DNA of 64,000 bases from JAIVJZ01 sp035645695 (GTDB lineage: Bacteria; Acidobacteriota; Blastocatellia; Pyrinomonadales; Pyrinomonadaceae). Each line of letters starts with the position of its first letter. Position 1 is the stretch's first letter. Both the position numbers and the translations under genes were made by a program. The stretch is from assembly GCA_035645695.1 (NCBI GenBank), contig DASQMC010000064.1, positions 1-64,000 on the forward strand. The letters are read 5' to 3'. Positions 43,911 to 52,714 of the stretch are shown here, piece by piece. A model generated the notes under the pieces. It was given only the letters and a program-made list of their open reading frames with translations, was not told the DNA's origin and did not search any database.

Positions 43911-44468
43911 TCACGCGCTTTCGACTAGCTGCATACCGGCGCGCCCCGTCGCACGTTCGGCGTGCGCCTGCGCTACCTCTGCCCTTGCGAGTAGAGCGCG
44001 CGTGCGTGCGAGCGTTGTAACGGCGCGCGTGAATCTTCGTTGCGCCAGTGTTAGGCGACGTTCCCAATGCTCGACCACATCCATACGCTTCGAGTCCATG
44101 CGCGAGTAAAGATGCTCGACCATGCCGAGCCGCACATGACATAAAACCGCGTGCTCAATCAAGATGCGGATTGATGTCGGAGCCTCGTCAATGCCTAGCT
44201 CCTGCTTTAACTTCTCCGCGCCGATGATGACAGAGGCTTTCGTGTAGTAGCCAAGCCAAAAATCCTTGAGTGCTAAGTCCATCGCTTCGCGTGCGAGTTC
44301 GCCATACTCGCGCCACTTGTCAGGATGATTTGTAAGATCACCGTCAACATAGGCGCGACACTCTGGCGACGGTTCGGACTTTGCACAACCCTCCGCGATC
44401 AAACGCGCCAGCTTCAGATCGTCTTCGCTTGCCTTGTCTTTGATTGATGTTACCTTTTTATTTCGCAT
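43911..44468 (-). CDS. Element protein, paralogue of the adjacent gene (upstream copy)
   Basis: A 185-residue protein. The C-terminal half, IEHAVLCHVRLGMVEHLYS and ERRLTLAQRRFTRAVTTLAR with TRALLARAEVAQ, matches that of the gene at 43293-43901; the N-terminal halves differ. All helices carry many Arg and Ala. Its ATG (44466-44468) overlaps the TAA of the upstream gene by 11 bp, showing translational coupling. Function unknown. Confidence 0.7.
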   Translation of the reverse strand: MRNKKVTSIKDKASEDDLKLARLIAEGCAKSEPSPECRAYVDGDLTNHPDKWREYGELAREAMDLALKDFWLGYYTKASVIIGAEKLKQELGIDEAPTSIRILIEHAVLCHVRLGMVEHLYSRMDSKRMDVVEHWERRLTLAQRRFTRAVTTLARTRALLARAEVAQAHAERATGRAGMQLVESA

Positions 44469-44766
44469 TTCGTTTGAGTCTCCAACTTCTCTTGTGCAAG
44501 TGAAAGCCCGCGCTTTCGAGTGCAGTGCGGCTCGCCGCCTGTGCCATTAGTTCGGCCTCACCGATCAAGTAATCAATCCGATCTTGCGCGGCCATCTCAC
44601 GTTGAAGCTCCGCGCGCGTCTGCGTCTTCTTTTCCTGTTCTCCGGCATCTTGCGCAGCGGCTATCTCACCACCGATGCCGCCGCCTTCATAGACGGAAAA
44701 GACCTGCCCGCCCTTGCGAACTTTTCGGTAGTAGTAACGCTTCCCGCCTCTCTCTTCCCACGCCAT
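44458..44766 (-). CDS. Small YYYRK-motif protein, unknown function
   Basis: A 102-residue protein starting MAWEERGGKRYYYRKVRKGG and then QVFSVYEGGGIGGEIAAAQ, followed by a long Gln/Glu/Ala helix and a basic tail. The N-terminal motif (MxWExRGxxxYYYRxxRxGG...YxGGG) is familiar from small proteins on mobile elements in several soil phyla, but no function is known to me. ATG 44764-44766 was chosen from that motif. It overlaps the next gene. Confidence 0.75.
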   Translation of the reverse strand: MAWEERGGKRYYYRKVRKGGQVFSVYEGGGIGGEIAAAQDAGEQEKKTQTRAELQREMAAQDRIDYLIGEAELMAQAASRTALESAGFHLHKRSWRLKRNAK

Positions 44767-44990
44767 AGTTTTCTTTGTGCTACAACTTTTTATTTGCCCC
44801 GCTTGTTCCCTTAAAGGATGCTGCGACATTTGGGGCATTTTGGGACATTCGCCCTGCGCTTTTTTTTACGTCCAACTTCGTCCAACTTTTTGCTCTCGTA
44901 TCATGTAAACGCCTCTGCCATCCGTTCGCGCACATCTGCGAGCGCGCGGCATCTTTTTACCTAGCATCTTTTTTTGTATGCGTGGCAACT

Positions 44991-47108
44991 TCAAAACGGA
45001 ACGGGCGCGAACCACTCGCGCGCTCGCCGCTCGGCTTCCGCTCTTGGCAAATGTTCGTTGTACTCCAAACGAGCGGCAAACTCAGCTTCTTCATCAGTCA
45101 ATGGCTGCACATCCTCACCCGAAGATGTGCAAGGTCGCTCCCGAAGATGCTCAAACTCAGAACCCTGATCATCTTCGGCTAAGTGTGTTGAGTAACTACC
45201 TTTATCCGTGCCATTTGCCCGAAGATGATCATTCTCGCTTGTTTGAGCATCTTCGTAGCCTTGTTGAGCACCTTCATTATTAGGCAGTTCCCATACCCAC
45301 TTTTGAAAATGGCTGCCGGGCATACCGACCTTTCTCGGTTGTACCTTTAGGCGTGCTTTAGCGCGCCGTAGTGTGGCCTCAGAGATGCCAGCCTGTCTTG
45401 CTTCCTCTTGGATAGCCTTGCTATCACGCGCGCCGCTGGAGAGTGCGGTACGCAAGTAATCGACGGCTTCTGTAATTGTGCTGCGCTCGCCTTCGTCTGA
45501 CGATGCCGCGAGGATGCGTTCGGCCGTCAGATCACTAACGCCCATCCAAAAGAACTGGCTGCCCTCCAACTTGTAGCCGATAGCTTCGCCGTGCGCGGCG
45601 AGGTTGTTTTTTGTCTGCACAATCGCGCGCTTCTGTTCGTCGTCTGGGTCACGTCCGACAAGTAAGACGCTGCGTGCCGCTGCCGTGAAGTCAATCGAGC
45701 CGATGCCAGCATTAAGGGCGTGGCCGCCGCCGCGCGACTTGCCCAAGTGCCTGACAGCAACCATCGCGCAGCCATGCCGTTCTGCAATAGCCGCCAGCGG
45801 CGCGCTAATAGCCCTGCATTCGTTTGCGCGATGTATGTCTACCTTACCGCCTGTAAAAGCAAAGAGGGGGTCTATAATGACGAGTGTGGGCGCGCGTTCG
45901 ATGATTGCCGCTTCCAAACGAATCAAGCCTGATGCATCAAGCGTCAGCGGTTCATCCAGCGCGAAGATGCGGCGCACGTCCGCGCCGACGGCATCAAGGC
46001 GCGGGCGCAACGTGTCGCCTAGTCCGTCTTCTGCGGAGAGCATTAATACGTTGCCAGCTTCAAACGGTGCGGCGTTCGGCAGTCCCTTGCCGTGAGAGAC
46101 AGCGCAAGCAATCGCGCACGTCAGCCATGATTTACCCAAGCCCGGATCGCCTTCGAGAAGCGTCAGCTTGCCTTTGGCGATGTATGGATGCCAGAGCCAA
46201 GAGACTTGTTCCGGTTCAACGTCTGCCATACAGACGACGCGCAGCGGAGTATCATCGTTTGTTGTCTCTGTGCCTTTTGCCGTCGTGCTGGCTTGCGTCG
46301 CAGGGTTTGCATCGCGCAACTCCAGCCATAAGCGAATGCGCTCAACTGCGGCGTCCGTCATCAACTTTGCTAACGTCGGCCAGCCGGTAATATGCTCTCC
46401 GCTTGCCAACTTCTTTGCTGTGCCGATCACGTTCTGCGCACGTGCTTGTGTCTCTTCATCTTGTGCCGCCGTGCATACTGCGTTGATGAAATGCTCCGTT
46501 TCCTGCTCAGTCCATCCCGCGCGCAATAGGCCGCCCGCGAGCGCGAGCGAAAGATCGTTACGGCTTCCTTGTGTTGGGTAGTGTCGAACAATCAAACAGG
46601 CTGCCGCCATGCGGCGAACAGCGCGCAACAGACCGGCATAGGATACGCGCGAAGGCTCTCCGTCCATGTGCCATTCAACCTTTTCACCGGACGGATGCGT
46701 TGAGCCAGGGAAGATGGTTTGACAGCCTGTGTAGCGCAACTCTAAAAGCATCTTTCCGTCTGTATCCTCAAACTTAACTGTCTTCGCATCATCTGTTGTG
46801 ATGTAGAGGTAATGCGAATGCGGTCTGCTAGTGCGCCCGAAAACGGCATTACTTGACGGTAAGAAGTAAGAAGCGAGGGCGATGCTTTCTGGGCAATCAA
46901 GATCAACGTCCGTGAGTCCGCCTGAAGGCTTGCCCAAGAGTACGCCGATATTCTGCGGCTGCCCGTTGAAGAATTGCGGCAAGTCGCCTTGCGTGGTGCT
47001 AAAGCGTTGCCATCCAGCGCGGTTCGGTTTTTTCGATTGATGCGCAATAGGTAGCGGCATCCAACCGCGCTGCATGTAAGCGCGTGCAACTGCCAGTGGA
47101 ATACTCAT
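44991..47108 (-). CDS. Primase-polymerase fused to a RepA/RecA-like ATPase
   Basis: A 705-residue replication protein. The N-terminal prim-pol domain (residues 1-200) has WMPLPIAHQSKKPNRAGWQ, the catalytic acidic triplet in GLTDVDLDCPE and SHYLYITT. The ATPase (about 300-530) has the Walker A loop LLEGDPGLGKSWLTCAIA, Walker B LVIIDPLFAF and AVRHLGKSRGGGHALNAGIG. The C-terminal 150 residues look like a winged-helix region (AIQEEARQAGISEATLRRAK) and an acidic tail. Such proteins start replication of phage-like and satellite elements. No origin could be pinpointed; the adjacent gap 47109-47221 is short. Confidence 0.9.
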   Translation of the reverse strand: MSIPLAVARAYMQRGWMPLPIAHQSKKPNRAGWQRFSTTQGDLPQFFNGQPQNIGVLLGKPSGGLTDVDLDCPESIALASYFLPSSNAVFGRTSRPHSHYLYITTDDAKTVKFEDTDGKMLLELRYTGCQTIFPGSTHPSGEKVEWHMDGEPSRVSYAGLLRAVRRMAAACLIVRHYPTQGSRNDLSLALAGGLLRAGWTEQETEHFINAVCTAAQDEETQARAQNVIGTAKKLASGEHITGWPTLAKLMTDAAVERIRLWLELRDANPATQASTTAKGTETTNDDTPLRVVCMADVEPEQVSWLWHPYIAKGKLTLLEGDPGLGKSWLTCAIACAVSHGKGLPNAAPFEAGNVLMLSAEDGLGDTLRPRLDAVGADVRRIFALDEPLTLDASGLIRLEAAIIERAPTLVIIDPLFAFTGGKVDIHRANECRAISAPLAAIAERHGCAMVAVRHLGKSRGGGHALNAGIGSIDFTAAARSVLLVGRDPDDEQKRAIVQTKNNLAAHGEAIGYKLEGSQFFWMGVSDLTAERILAASSDEGERSTITEAVDYLRTALSSGARDSKAIQEEARQAGISEATLRRAKARLKVQPRKVGMPGSHFQKWVWELPNNEGAQQGYEDAQTSENDHLRANGTDKGSYSTHLAEDDQGSEFEHLRERPCTSSGEDVQPLTDEEAEFAARLEYNEHLPRAEAERRAREWFAPVPF

Positions 47109-47221
47109 TGACTTTTACTCTTCTTGTTATCCCTAACCTGTGTGCCGGAAAGTGTTATTACTACTATTCACGGCCACCCACAGATACAAACAACCTGACA
47201 ACTACGCTGCGACAGAGCACA

Positions 47222-47467
47222 CTATTGCGCATTAGTTTTTGATAGCTCAAAGTGCGACCGTAAACTGTCCTGTCCCTTTACCTCTGCCTCACTTGCCACT
47301 AACTCACCGCCGCGAGCAATCCATTCACGCAATGCGTTCTCATCAAAGCGCACCTGTCTTTCTCCGATGCGGACGGTTGGGATGGCTCTCCCGCGTGCAA
47401 GTTCATAGACGCGTGCGGGAGTGACTTGTAGAACCTCTGAAACTTCTTTTGCTGTAAGCAACTTCAT
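47222..47467 (-). CDS. Excisionase/AlpA-type HTH protein
   Basis: An 81-residue protein. MKLLTAKEVSEVLQVTPARV with YELARGRAIPTVRIGERQVR and FDENALREWI is the helix-turn-helix-17 (excisionase family) signature. AAGGAGG 9 bp before ATG 47465-47467 fixes the start. It is the likely directionality factor for the integrase or an AlpA-like activator. It stands just upstream of the prim-pol gene on the same strand. Confidence 0.9.
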   Translation of the reverse strand: MKLLTAKEVSEVLQVTPARVYELARGRAIPTVRIGERQVRFDENALREWIARGGELVASEAEVKGQDSLRSHFELSKTNAQ

Positions 47468-47576
47468 CTCAACACTGCCTCCTTTGTAGATACAGTGAAC
47501 CATATAAACGAACACAAAAAAACGAACTTCACTACGCACGCAGCAAAGTTCGTTTTATAAGATAGTAGTGGTTTGG

Positions 47577-48680
47577 CTAACGACGCGTGACTGTCGCTTT
47601 AGGCTTGCGACCGCGCCCCGCATAGCGCGGGGTCAATTGAATCAACTCGGCAAGTTCGCTGACAGCTTTCTCGACTGCTCGTTTGGTTGTAATAAGTCGC
47701 GGCATAGCTTGGGACTTGCTTTGCTCTTTGTACAAATCAAAAATTGCTCGGCAAGTCATCCCTTGTATTTGCCGACGTGTAAGCCACTCAAAGTGCTCTT
47801 TAGCGTGCTTTTGCGGCGTAGCGACCATGCCGCCCTCTATCGCTTGCCGTTCGCGTTCGTCAAGAAAAGCGTCTAGCTGTTCTTCGCATAACGTAAGGAT
47901 ACGCTGCTTTACCTGTTGCCTAAATCCATCTCTCGGATAATGCGTTTCATGCCTGAACACGAAATCAAACCTTTGCCGTTCACCACCACGAAAAGCCATA
48001 ACCGGTTGCCAACCGAACTCATGATGCCAAATACGAGCTTTGCGAGAAGCCGGTGAGTAGCACCACAAATCCAGCGTCGCATAAGCACGCTCACGACACC
48101 ATAAGTCATTTAGGTTATGACGCCTTGACCATTCAAGGAGACTCGCCTTGAATGCTGCAATGCTGCCGTCAGTGTCTATAGGGAAAGGCGGCCTGACGCC
48201 TAAAGGGTCGTGCCATTGAGTCTCTACATATTCCAATGGCGGGCGTTCGTAAGTAGTCCAGATATGGCGTTCTACCAAATCCACTTTTTCGCTATGAGGA
48301 GGGGTTTCTACTTCCTTCCACTTTGGGCGTTGTTGTTCCCACTTTGCCTTTTCGCGTACTCGATCATACAAGTTATGCTGCTTGTGCTTTTTGATACGTT
48401 CCTTATCAGCTTCAAAACAGATTGCAGGCGTCTTTCTATAGAGCCTGAACGGTTCTTTGCCGAGATCGCTTAAAACTTCAGGCGCAAGCTCCGCCACCGT
48501 TTGCAGAAAGTCATTGCGGGCATGCTCAACAGACGCAGGAATCTTGTCTCTAAGCACATGCTCATATGCCCCGTGACCATACATCCGAGTTTTACGGCTA
48601 GCTCTATGCTTAGATACCGGAGGGTCGCCATAAATCTTTACTACGTCACCGGCAAACTTATCGTTAAATCTTCTAGCCAC
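47577..48680 (-). CDS. Large element protein, unknown function
   Basis: A 367-residue protein not recognised by me. It is rich in Arg, Trp and aromatic residues: ERHIWTTYERPPLEYVETQW, LWCYSPASRKARIWHHEFGW and MAFRGGERQRFDFVFRH. The C-terminal third is helical with a basic tail (RYAGRGRKPKATVTRR). GTG start at 48678-48680 with GAGGAT upstream. It is the rightmost gene of the element, next to attR. A role in DNA handling is possible from the basic tail only. Confidence 0.7.
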   Translation of the reverse strand: MARRFNDKFAGDVVKIYGDPPVSKHRASRKTRMYGHGAYEHVLRDKIPASVEHARNDFLQTVAELAPEVLSDLGKEPFRLYRKTPAICFEADKERIKKHKQHNLYDRVREKAKWEQQRPKWKEVETPPHSEKVDLVERHIWTTYERPPLEYVETQWHDPLGVRPPFPIDTDGSIAAFKASLLEWSRRHNLNDLWCRERAYATLDLWCYSPASRKARIWHHEFGWQPVMAFRGGERQRFDFVFRHETHYPRDGFRQQVKQRILTLCEEQLDAFLDERERQAIEGGMVATPQKHAKEHFEWLTRRQIQGMTCRAIFDLYKEQSKSQAMPRLITTKRAVEKAVSELAELIQLTPRYAGRGRKPKATVTRR

Positions 48681-48865
48681 AATTTATCCTCGCTTAAACT
48701 GCTTCATACACATGTATTTTTCTGTGTGCCAGTTGTGTGCCAACTCATCAGAACTAGCAAAAACAGACCGAACTCAATTAAACTCAGCACATGTATAATA
48801 GCGCGAAAGGTTAACTAAAACGTACTTAGCCGACTACAGCCATTCTCAAGAAAACAAGTTAATTA

Positions 48866-48927
48866 AGACTCTTAATCTGCGGGTCGCTGGTTCGAGCCCA
48901 GCTCGGCTCATCAATAGATAGAACAAG
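48866..48927 (+). repeat. attR: right 62-bp direct repeat (tRNA-Lys 3' fragment)
   Basis: Identical to 33527-33588. It contains the original host 3' half of tRNA-Lys without its 5' half, so it cannot be a functional tRNA. It is the main content of the gap 48681-49050, along with the hairpin 48923-48960. Confidence 0.95.
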
Positions 48928-48960
48928 ATAGGGCATCCATTCATGGATGCCCTATCTTGT
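48923..48960 (+). terminator. Displaced host tRNA-Lys terminator
   Basis: A 16-bp perfect stem (48923-48938 with 48945-48960) around loop ATTCAT, then TTTGTGTG. It matches the hairpin at 33584-33620 except for one compensated base pair and the loop. It presumably was the host terminator before insertion. Confidence 0.8.
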
Positions 48961-49050
48961 TTTGTGTGCCCGTTTGTGTTGCCTGAACGCCGGAACCGGA
49001 TGGCTCTCCGTATGAGCTACGGGGTCGGCCGCGACGTACCGGACGACGCC

Positions 49051-52000
49051 CTAATTCCGGGTTGCTGTGTTTGCCTGTAGCTTCGTCACGACGAGCGGGC
49101 GGGCGGCGAGTTCGCGGCGGTAGAAGACGCGCGGGCGTTGCAGGTTGCGGTTCTCCGGGTCAACGACTCTCTCTTCGCCGTCCACAAACGCGAGCGGCGG
49201 CTTTTGCAGTTGACCGAGCAGGCCGCGACTTTTCTTCATGCTCTCAAGCTGCATGAGCGGCACGCGTTCCGTCGCGTAATCGAGCCACTCGCCCATCAAC
49301 ACCTGCCCGTCGCGCGGGCGGGAATCGGCCGCGCCTTCTTTGAGTCCCTGCACGACGAGCGCGTAAGTCAACAGGCCGTGCCCCAACTGCGTCGCCTCCT
49401 TCGCCGCCTGATAGCCTTGCGCGGCGGTGAGGATGAACATGCCTTTTTCGTAGGCGAGTTGCGCCAGCCCCTTCGAGTTCATCGGGCCGAGCCGCTTGTC
49501 TTCCGCTTCGAGCGCCTGGCCGGAGTTGCAGGCGTCGAGGACGAGGAGCGCCTGCGCGGCGTCCACACCGTCGAGCGCGGCTTCCAGTTCACGGTCGGAG
49601 AGGCTGTGATCGAGGAGCGTCTTCATTCCCGCCTCGTCGATCTGCGTGCGCGCGCCCTCGTAGCCGAGGTCGTGCGGGATGATGTAGAAGCGCGCCCCGC
49701 GCGCGATGCCGTGCCCGGCATAATAGATGATCACGGTGTCTTCGGGCTGCGCGCGTTTGAGTTTGGCGAGTCCGGGCGGCGCGCCCGCGGGCAAGGCCGA
49801 CTCGTCGCCGCCGAGACGCTTGATGGCGAGCAGCATGTTGGCCTTCGTGCTCTCGGCGTCGAGCAGGCGAACGACCTCGATCTTGCCGTAGCCTTCGACC
49901 CGCGCCTGTGCGCGTTCGACCTCCTCGCCGAAAGTCTGCGCGTCGGCGTTGGCGAAGTTCAAATTGAAGGCGGCGTTCGCGTACTTGTTGACGCCGACGG
50001 CGAGGATGTAGGCCGTGCCCGCGCGCCGCAAACTCTCGTCGCCCCTGACGCGTAGTTCCGCATCGACGCTCTTCACGTTGTCGCGGTTGAAGGCGTAGGC
50101 CGTCAACTCGTTATCGCCCGCGACGATGGGCACGCTCGTCTCGACGACGATCTTCCCTCCCCTACCCTTCAACACGTCGCCGCGCCACGCGCGCACGAGC
50201 AGGCCGTTGCGGAAGAGGCGCAAGTCCTGCGCGCCGCTGCCCGCCGGGTTACGCCCATCCGACGGCTCTTCGGCCACTTCGATGCTCACCTTCGCTTCGC
50301 GCGTGTTGACGACGGTCGACACGGTTTGCGAGGTTTGCGCGCCCGCGAGCGACAGGCGCACGCGCGGCTGGCGGCGGTCGCGCTCGGCGATGTCTTTCAG
50401 GGCTTGCGGGCTGCGCCCCGCGAAGATTTCGCCGAGCAGACCGGGCGCATAGTATTCGTTGAAGAAGACTTCGACGGGACGCACGTTGGAAGTGTTTCCC
50501 TCGAATCGCCACATGATCTGATTCCAAGCGGACGGCGAACCGTCGAACAACCCGTCGGGCGCGACGACGAGCCAATCCGCGCTCTCGCTGAGCGAGATGA
50601 GCGTCGCCAGCAGTTCGCCTCTCGCGTCGCCCGTCCAGACGCGCACGCTGCCGTCTTCGCTGCCGCTCAAGAGCCAACGGCCGTCGCGGCTGAACGAGAG
50701 CGCGTTCGTCGCGTCGGTGTGCGCGTTCGCGGTGCGTCGCTCCTGCCCCGTCGCGGCGTCCCAGTATTTGATCTCGCCGCGCGAGTTTCCGGCCACGAGC
50801 ATCAGCCCGTCCCTGTTGTAAGCGATGCTCGAAAAAGCATCCGCGCCGTTCAACGTGCGGACGCTTTGCCCGCCGCCCGCGTCCCACACGCGCACGGTCT
50901 TGTCGTAACCGGCGGAGGCGAGCGTCTTCGCGTCGGGGCTGAAGGCGACGGCGCGGACGAGCGCGGTGTGACCGACGAGAGTTTGCGCCGCCGCGCCGTC
51001 CGCCGTGTTCCAGATTTTGATCTCGCCGTTCGCGCTCCCCGAAGCGACGCGCGCGCCGTCCGCGCTGAAGGCCAGCGCGTGTACTTCGCCGCCGTGCCCT
51101 TCGAGCGTGCGCAAGTGCCGCCGCGAAGCCGCGTCCCACAGTTTGATCGTCCGGTCGTTCGAGGCCGAGGCCAACACGCCCGACGCGCCGAAGGCTACGG
51201 CGTTGACCGTTTCGGCATGACCGGCGAGCGCGGGCAACTCGCGCCCCGTCGTCGCCTCCCACAGTTTGACGCCGCCGCTCAAGCCCCCGGCGGCGAGCGT
51301 GCGCGAGTCCGCGCTGAAGGCGACGGAAGTGATGGGGCCGATATTGCCCGCGACGTTGCCGCCCAGATTGCGCAACTCGCGCCCCGTCGCCGTCTCCCAC
51401 AAACGCACTGTGTTGTCCTTGCTGCCCGAAGCGAACCATTTGCCGTTGGGGCTGAACGCCGTCGCATAGACGCTCGATGCGCGAGTCTCCAAAATCCGCG
51501 CGCTCTCAGGCGCACTGACATCTCTCAGGACAATCGTCTTATCGCCGTTACTCGAAGCGACCGATTTTCCGTCCGCGCTGAACACGGCCGCCTCCAGCGT
51601 CTCCAAACTTTCCGCGTCCGAAGTCGCGCTCAACTGTTTGCCGCTCTCCGCTTCCCAGCGCATCAGGGCGAGCGCGCCCGCGCCCGCCGAAACGAGGTTG
51701 CGCCCGCTGTCCGTGAAAGACACGGCCACCACCGCATCAGTGTGTCCCGCGAACGTGCGCGTCTCGCGCCCCTTCGACGCATCCCAGACCTTGATCGTCT
51801 TATCGAAACTTCCCGACGCGAGACGCTTGCCGTCGGCACTGAAAGACAGAGACTTCACCGCGCCCGCGTGTCCCTTGAGCGTGTGCAATTCGCGTCCGCT
51901 GCCTGCTTCCCAAATCCTGACGGAGTTATCGCGCGCGCCCGTCGCCAGCAGTCGCCCGTCGGGGCTGAACGCGAGCGTCAAGACCGCGCCCGCGTGTCCC

Positions 52001-52557
52001 GCCAGCGTGCGCTCCGCCAGTCCAGTCTGCGCATTCCAGACGATCACGGAATTCTCCGCATTGCCCGTTGCGATGAGTTGCGCGTCTGGACTGAAAGCGA
52101 GCGTGTTGATGCTCCCGCCGCCGCTCATGCTTTTCAGTTCGCGCCCCGTCGCCGTATCCCACAACTTGACCACGCCGTCCACCGAACCGGAAGCGAGCCG
52201 ACGGCCGTCCGCGCTGAAGGCGACCGCCTTGACCCACGCCGCATGCCCCGCGAGTTTGCGCAACTCAAGGACGCGCTCCGTGTCCCACAAACGCACCGTG
52301 TTGTCCTTGCTGCCCGAGGCCAGCAGTTTCGCGTCGGGGCTGAACGCAAGCCCGTCCACACGCATCGCGTGCCCGGTTTGGAGCACGAGTTCCGGGCGTC
52401 CCGCTCCATTCGTCACAGGCTGCGCCGGTTGCGACCGCACCGCGAAGACTCCGGCGACGCACGCGGCGACCGTCAGGACGAGATTGCAAATGAGACGGCA
52501 CGACGCCCGCGCGTAGAACCGCGTGTGATGTGTAGCAGGGGCTTGGGGGTTTTTCAT
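49051..52557 (-). CDS. WD40-repeat protein with C-terminal caspase-like (C14) domain
   Basis: A 1168-residue exported or membrane-anchored protein: helix LICNLVLTVAACVAGVFAV near residue 25, then 14 WD40 repeats (about residues 50-660) of the type GHAGAVLTLAFSPDGRLLAT with VRIWE ends, enough for two seven-blade propellers. A linker leads to a caspase-fold protease: YILAVGVNKYAN, catalytic His in TVIIYYAGHGIARG and Cys in LLVLDACNSGQ. FILTAAQGYQAAKE and GHGLLTYALVVQGL also fit C14 enzymes. It probably cleaves proteins after Arg/Lys or Asp in response to a signal sensed by the propellers. ATG 52555-52557 was chosen. It sits 90 bp outside attR, transcribed towards it. Confidence 0.92.
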   Translation of the reverse strand: MKNPQAPATHHTRFYARASCRLICNLVLTVAACVAGVFAVRSQPAQPVTNGAGRPELVLQTGHAMRVDGLAFSPDAKLLASGSKDNTVRLWDTERVLELRKLAGHAAWVKAVAFSADGRRLASGSVDGVVKLWDTATGRELKSMSGGGSINTLAFSPDAQLIATGNAENSVIVWNAQTGLAERTLAGHAGAVLTLAFSPDGRLLATGARDNSVRIWEAGSGRELHTLKGHAGAVKSLSFSADGKRLASGSFDKTIKVWDASKGRETRTFAGHTDAVVAVSFTDSGRNLVSAGAGALALMRWEAESGKQLSATSDAESLETLEAAVFSADGKSVASSNGDKTIVLRDVSAPESARILETRASSVYATAFSPNGKWFASGSKDNTVRLWETATGRELRNLGGNVAGNIGPITSVAFSADSRTLAAGGLSGGVKLWEATTGRELPALAGHAETVNAVAFGASGVLASASNDRTIKLWDAASRRHLRTLEGHGGEVHALAFSADGARVASGSANGEIKIWNTADGAAAQTLVGHTALVRAVAFSPDAKTLASAGYDKTVRVWDAGGGQSVRTLNGADAFSSIAYNRDGLMLVAGNSRGEIKYWDAATGQERRTANAHTDATNALSFSRDGRWLLSGSEDGSVRVWTGDARGELLATLISLSESADWLVVAPDGLFDGSPSAWNQIMWRFEGNTSNVRPVEVFFNEYYAPGLLGEIFAGRSPQALKDIAERDRRQPRVRLSLAGAQTSQTVSTVVNTREAKVSIEVAEEPSDGRNPAGSGAQDLRLFRNGLLVRAWRGDVLKGRGGKIVVETSVPIVAGDNELTAYAFNRDNVKSVDAELRVRGDESLRRAGTAYILAVGVNKYANAAFNLNFANADAQTFGEEVERAQARVEGYGKIEVVRLLDAESTKANMLLAIKRLGGDESALPAGAPPGLAKLKRAQPEDTVIIYYAGHGIARGARFYIIPHDLGYEGARTQIDEAGMKTLLDHSLSDRELEAALDGVDAAQALLVLDACNSGQALEAEDKRLGPMNSKGLAQLAYEKGMFILTAAQGYQAAKEATQLGHGLLTYALVVQGLKEGAADSRPRDGQVLMGEWLDYATERVPLMQLESMKKSRGLLGQLQKPPLAFVDGEERVVDPENRNLQRPRVFYRRELAARPLVVTKLQANTATRN

Positions 52558-52714
52558 GTGACGTTTCCGGCGCGTTTGACGTTTTAATGCGGAGGGGTTC
52601 TGCAAGTTTGCGTCAGCCTGACGGCAGCGGCGGCAACTTAGGCCAAAAGCGGCGCGGGTGTCAAGAAAAACTGCCCGGCGGTATGAGACTCTCGACAGGC
52701 CGCCCCGGAACGCC

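Larger units (their letters stand above)
33527..48927. mobile_element. 15.3-kb integrative element in tRNA-Lys
   Basis: Bounded by 62-bp exact direct repeats (33527-33588 and 48866-48927); one unit of insertion is 15,339 bp. Content is clearly poorer in GC, with different codon use, than both flanks. It encodes a tyrosine integrase (36863-38044), an excisionase-like HTH (47222-47467), a primase-polymerase/ATPase (44991-47108), two XRE regulators, a restriction-methylase with DUF2971 cargo, a peptide/TPR-receiver pair and unknown genes. No capsid, tail, relaxase or conjugation gene is seen. It is thus a satellite-like or mobilisable island depending on a helper. Heptamer arrays, frequent outside, are absent inside. 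Confidence 0.92.

Noticed and set aside
48866..48938. Second tRNA-Lys gene
   Set aside because: Only the 3' half of the tRNA is there; the D arm and 5' acceptor strand are missing, so it is the attR remnant.
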